A stretch of DNA of 8,412 nucleotides from an uncultured Thiomonas sp. Lineage in GTDB: Bacteria; Pseudomonadota; Gammaproteobacteria; Burkholderiales; Burkholderiaceae_C. The notes below the pieces were generated by a model that was not told the DNA's origin, searched no databases, and saw only the letters and a list, made by a program, of their open reading frames with translations. Each line of letters opens with the position of its first letter. Positions within the stretch are counted from its first letter, which is position 1. The position numbers and the translations under genes were made by a program. This document shows positions 6,474 through 8,412 of this stretch, one piece after another. The DNA is taken from positions 1 through 8,412 of the forward strand of contig CALBRU010000231.1 of the NCBI GenBank assembly GCA_937927695.1. Direction: 5' to 3'.

Positions 6474-7781
6474 TCAGTCGGATGGGAACAGCGCGTAGCG
6501 CAGCAGAAACAGCGCCGCCACCACCCACAGGGCCGGATGCACTTCGCGTGCCCGCCCGGTCAGCAGCTTGAGCGCGGCGTACATGATGAAGCCAAACGCC
6601 AGGCCGTTGGCGATGGAGTAGGTGAAGGGCATGATCAGCGCCGCCAGCGCCGAAGGCACCGATTCGGTGATGTCGTTCCAGTCGATCTCCAGCAGCTCGC
6701 GCATCATCAGCCCGGCGACGTAGAGCAGAGCCGGGGCCGTGGCATAGGCGGGCACCACGGCGGCCAGCGGCGCAATGAACAGCGCGGCGAGAAACAACAG
6801 GCCCACGGTGAGTGCCGTCAGGCCCGTGCGTCCACCCGCCTGCACGCCGGAGGCGCTCTCGATATAGGCCGTGGTGCTGCTGGTACCCAACAGCGAGCCC
6901 GAGAAAATGGCCAGGCTATCGGCAAACAGCGCGCGACCGAGGCCGCTCTGGCCGTCCTTGGCGCCCTCCTTCAGCAGCCCGGCCTTGCGGGCGATGCCGG
7001 TGAGCGTGCCGGTGGCATCGAAAATTTCCACCAGCACGAACACCAGAATGATGTGGAAAAACCCGGCATGCAGCGCGCCCAGAATGTCGAGCTTGAAGAA
7101 GGTCGGCGCAATGCTCGGCGGCAACGATACGATGCCCTGGTACTTGGTCAGCCCGAGCGCCATGCTGGCCAGCGTCACCGCCACGATGCCGATGAGAATG
7201 GCCCCGCGCACCCGCCAGTAGTCGAGCAGCGCGATGAGCAGAAATCCGCCCGCCGCCAGCACCACGGGCAGCGACGCCAGATTGCCCAGCCCCACCTTGG
7301 TGGCAGGATTCGCCACCACCACCCCCGCGTTCGACAGCGCGATGATCGCCAGGAACATGCCGATGCCTGCGGCGATGGCGCTGCGCAGCGACTTCGGAAT
7401 GCCCGCCACCAGCCAGGAGCGCACGCCGGTGATGGTCAGCAGAATGAAGATGCAGCCGGAGATGAACACCGCCCCCAGCGCCTGCTCCCAGGTGAAGCCC
7501 ATGCCCTTGACCACGGTGAAAGCGAAAAACGCATTCAGCCCCATGCCCGGGGCCAGGCCGATGGGCCAGTTGGCGACAAAGGCCATGATGAACGTGCCCA
7601 GCGCCGCCGCCAGACAGGTGGCGACGAACACGGCGCTGGCATCCATGCCCGTGGTCGACAGAATCGACGGGTTGACGAAGATGATGTACGACATGGTGAG
7701 GAAGGTCGTCACCCCCGCCAGGATTTCGGTGCGCACATCGGTGCCGTGCTCGTTGAGTTTGAAAAAGGTGCTCAGGCTCAT
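6474..7781 (-). CDS. NCS2-family purine permease (AzgA/PbuG/AdeP branch)
   Basis: Inner-membrane proton symporter for nucleobases, 435 residues, with the 12-14 membrane segments expected for this fold. The N terminus STFFKLNEHGTDVRTEILAG (4-23) is typical of COG2252 permeases. The substrate-site motifs are present: APGMGLNAFFAF (77-88), FDATGTLTG (254-262) and GTSSTTAYIESASG (299-312). The whole protein resembles both B. subtilis PbuG (hypoxanthine/guanine) and E. coli AdeP (adenine), so the exact base cannot be read from sequence. The following guanine deaminase gene argues for guanine or hypoxanthine. The start at 7781 was chosen because GAGGAG lies 7 bases upstream. The longer frame to 7838 would add 19 basic, non-conserved residues over that site. 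This is the first gene of the purine set after the LysR gene. Confidence 0.95.
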   Translation of the reverse strand: MSLSTFFKLNEHGTDVRTEILAGVTTFLTMSYIIFVNPSILSTTGMDASAVFVATCLAAALGTFIMAFVANWPIGLAPGMGLNAFFAFTVVKGMGFTWEQALGAVFISGCIFILLTITGVRSWLVAGIPKSLRSAIAAGIGMFLAIIALSNAGVVVANPATKVGLGNLASLPVVLAAGGFLLIALLDYWRVRGAILIGIVAVTLASMALGLTKYQGIVSLPPSIAPTFFKLDILGALHAGFFHIILVFVLVEIFDATGTLTGIARKAGLLKEGAKDGQSGLGRALFADSLAIFSGSLLGTSSTTAYIESASGVQAGGRTGLTALTVGLLFLAALFIAPLAAVVPAYATAPALLYVAGLMMRELLEIDWNDITESVPSALAALIMPFTYSIANGLAFGFIMYAALKLLTGRAREVHPALWVVAALFLLRYALFPSD

Positions 7782-7788
7782 CGTCAGT

Positions 7789-7794
7789 CTCCTC
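7789..7794 (-). promoter_or_regulatory. Ribosome binding site that fixes the NCS2 permease start
   Basis: GAGGAG on the minus strand, seven bases before the ATG at 7781. It decides in favour of this start over the in-frame ATG at 7838. Confidence 0.8.
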
Positions 7795-7880
7795 GGTTGT
7801 TGTCGCTTCGTTCGTGACGGCGAAGTCGCTTGGTGCATGCCGGGTCGGCACGGGTTGTGGATCAGGTAGGGGTTTGCGCC
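7795..7880 (-). promoter_or_regulatory. Probable upstream region of the purine operon
   Basis: This is the spacer between the LysR stop (7881) and the permease start, the natural place for the operon promoter and a regulator site. A short inverted repeat lies at 7836-7852 (TGCCG-ACC-CGGCA core, extended by one G-U and one C-G pair). It has no U-tract and is not a typical terminator. I could not identify a convincing -35/-10 pair, so the promoter may lie further up or be of a non-sigma70 type. Confidence 0.3.
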
Positions 7881-8412
7881 TCAGACCGCCGTGTGTGCGC
7901 CGCCGGCCGCCTCGCGCACTTGCTCGCGCAGCCAGCGGTGCGCGGCGTCATGGTGGGCGCGGGCGTGCCACAGCAAGTAGTAGGTCAGCGGTGGAAACGG
8001 CACCGGGCAGGGCAGGATGACGACCGGCAAACCGGCGTCGATATAGCGCTGGCAAAAGCGCCGCCCCGTGGTCAACACCAGCAGGCTGCGCGCCACCAGC
8101 CCCGGAATCAGGTTGAAAAAGGCGCAGTGCACCGTGACGTTGCGCTGCAGCCCCAGGTGGTGCAGGTGCTGGTCGATCACGCCTTCGCCCACGGCGCGCA
8201 GCGGCGACGGCGCCACATGTTCGGCCTGAAGATACTGCTCCAGATCCAGACCCCGCCGCAGCGCGGGGTGATCGGCGGCGACCAGACAGACGATGTCGTC
8301 TTCGATCAGCGGCGCAAGGTGCAGATCCTGCGGCGGCTCCAGCCAATTGCCCAGCACGGCATCGACATCGCCAGCGGCCAGCGCGTGGCGGTAATCCAGC
8401 GTGGCCGACAAC
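7881..8412 (-). CDS. LysR-type transcriptional regulator, C-terminal part (cut by window edge)
   Basis: The 176 visible residues match the effector-binding domain of LysR regulators. GDVDAVLGNWLEPPQDLHLA (14-33) and LIEDDIVCLVAADHPALRRG (35-54) form the first lobe strands. The segment about residues 99-126 (FNLIPGLVARSLLVLTTGRR) covers the hinge and second lobe. The C-terminal VPFPPLTYYLLWHARAHH (137-154) followed by AHRWLREQV is very typical. The DNA-binding helix-turn-helix lies beyond 8412; a TTG at 8411 is not a real start. The gene points the same way as the purine genes and ends 100 bp before the permease start, unlike the usual divergent LysR arrangement. It is a candidate regulator of this operon by position only; the ligand is unknown. 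Confidence 0.9.
   Translation of the reverse strand, partial: LSATLDYRHALAAGDVDAVLGNWLEPPQDLHLAPLIEDDIVCLVAADHPALRRGLDLEQYLQAEHVAPSPLRAVGEGVIDQHLHHLGLQRNVTVHCAFFNLIPGLVARSLLVLTTGRRFCQRYIDAGLPVVILPCPVPFPPLTYYLLWHARAHHDAAHRWLREQVREAAGGAHTAV

Noticed and set aside
6411..7817. 468-codon plus-strand open frame antisense to the NCS2 permease
   Set aside because: It is the same kind of shadow frame; the opposite strand carries an unmistakable permease.
7782..7838. Longer N terminus of the NCS2 permease from the ATG at 7838
   Set aside because: It adds basic non-conserved residues and reads through the GAGGAG ribosome binding site of the better start.
7782..7880. Purine riboswitch upstream of the permease
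   Set aside because: The 99-base GC-rich leader shows no recognisable three-way junction or conserved purine-riboswitch loop sequences.

Overview
The window is GC-rich DNA whose strong third-position G/C bias, dense coding and family relationships suggest a proteobacterium, most likely a beta-proteobacterium of the Burkholderiales. That placement comes from general protein resemblance and composition, not from a database search. Every well-supported gene lies on the minus strand, so transcription runs from high to low coordinates.

In transcription order the layout is: the C-terminal part of a LysR-type regulator (7881-8412, cut by the window edge); a short intergenic stretch; an NCS2-family nucleobase permease of the AzgA/PbuG/AdeP branch (6474-7781); guanine deaminase guaD (5092-6450); a 105-bp gap; then a complete ABC importer of the BMP/nucleoside class. 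The importer consists of a duplicated ATPase (3442-4986), a first permease (2400-3455, overlapping the ATPase gene by 14 bp), a second permease (1226-2146) and a secreted BMP-family substrate-binding protein (68-1162). A GTGA start/stop overlap at 68-71 suggests one more gene that runs off the left edge.

The genes read as a purine salvage and catabolism locus. The NCS2 permease and the ABC importer would bring purine bases or nucleosides into the cell, and GuaD converts guanine to xanthine and ammonia. The LysR protein is a candidate regulator by position only. The protein families are all known ones, and I see no previously undescribed enzymatic system.

The least ordinary stretch is the 253-bp gap between the two permease genes (2147-2399). 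It holds two tandem copies (81 and 78 bp) of a GC-rich palindromic repeat with four strong hairpins. The downstream permease has no Shine-Dalgarno sequence of its own. A 79-codon open frame with a good Shine-Dalgarno starts just after the upstream permease, passes through both repeats and stops one base before the downstream permease ATG, which suggests translational coupling through the repeats. A second point is the AT-rich stretch with a TGTATACA palindrome just before the binding-protein gene.
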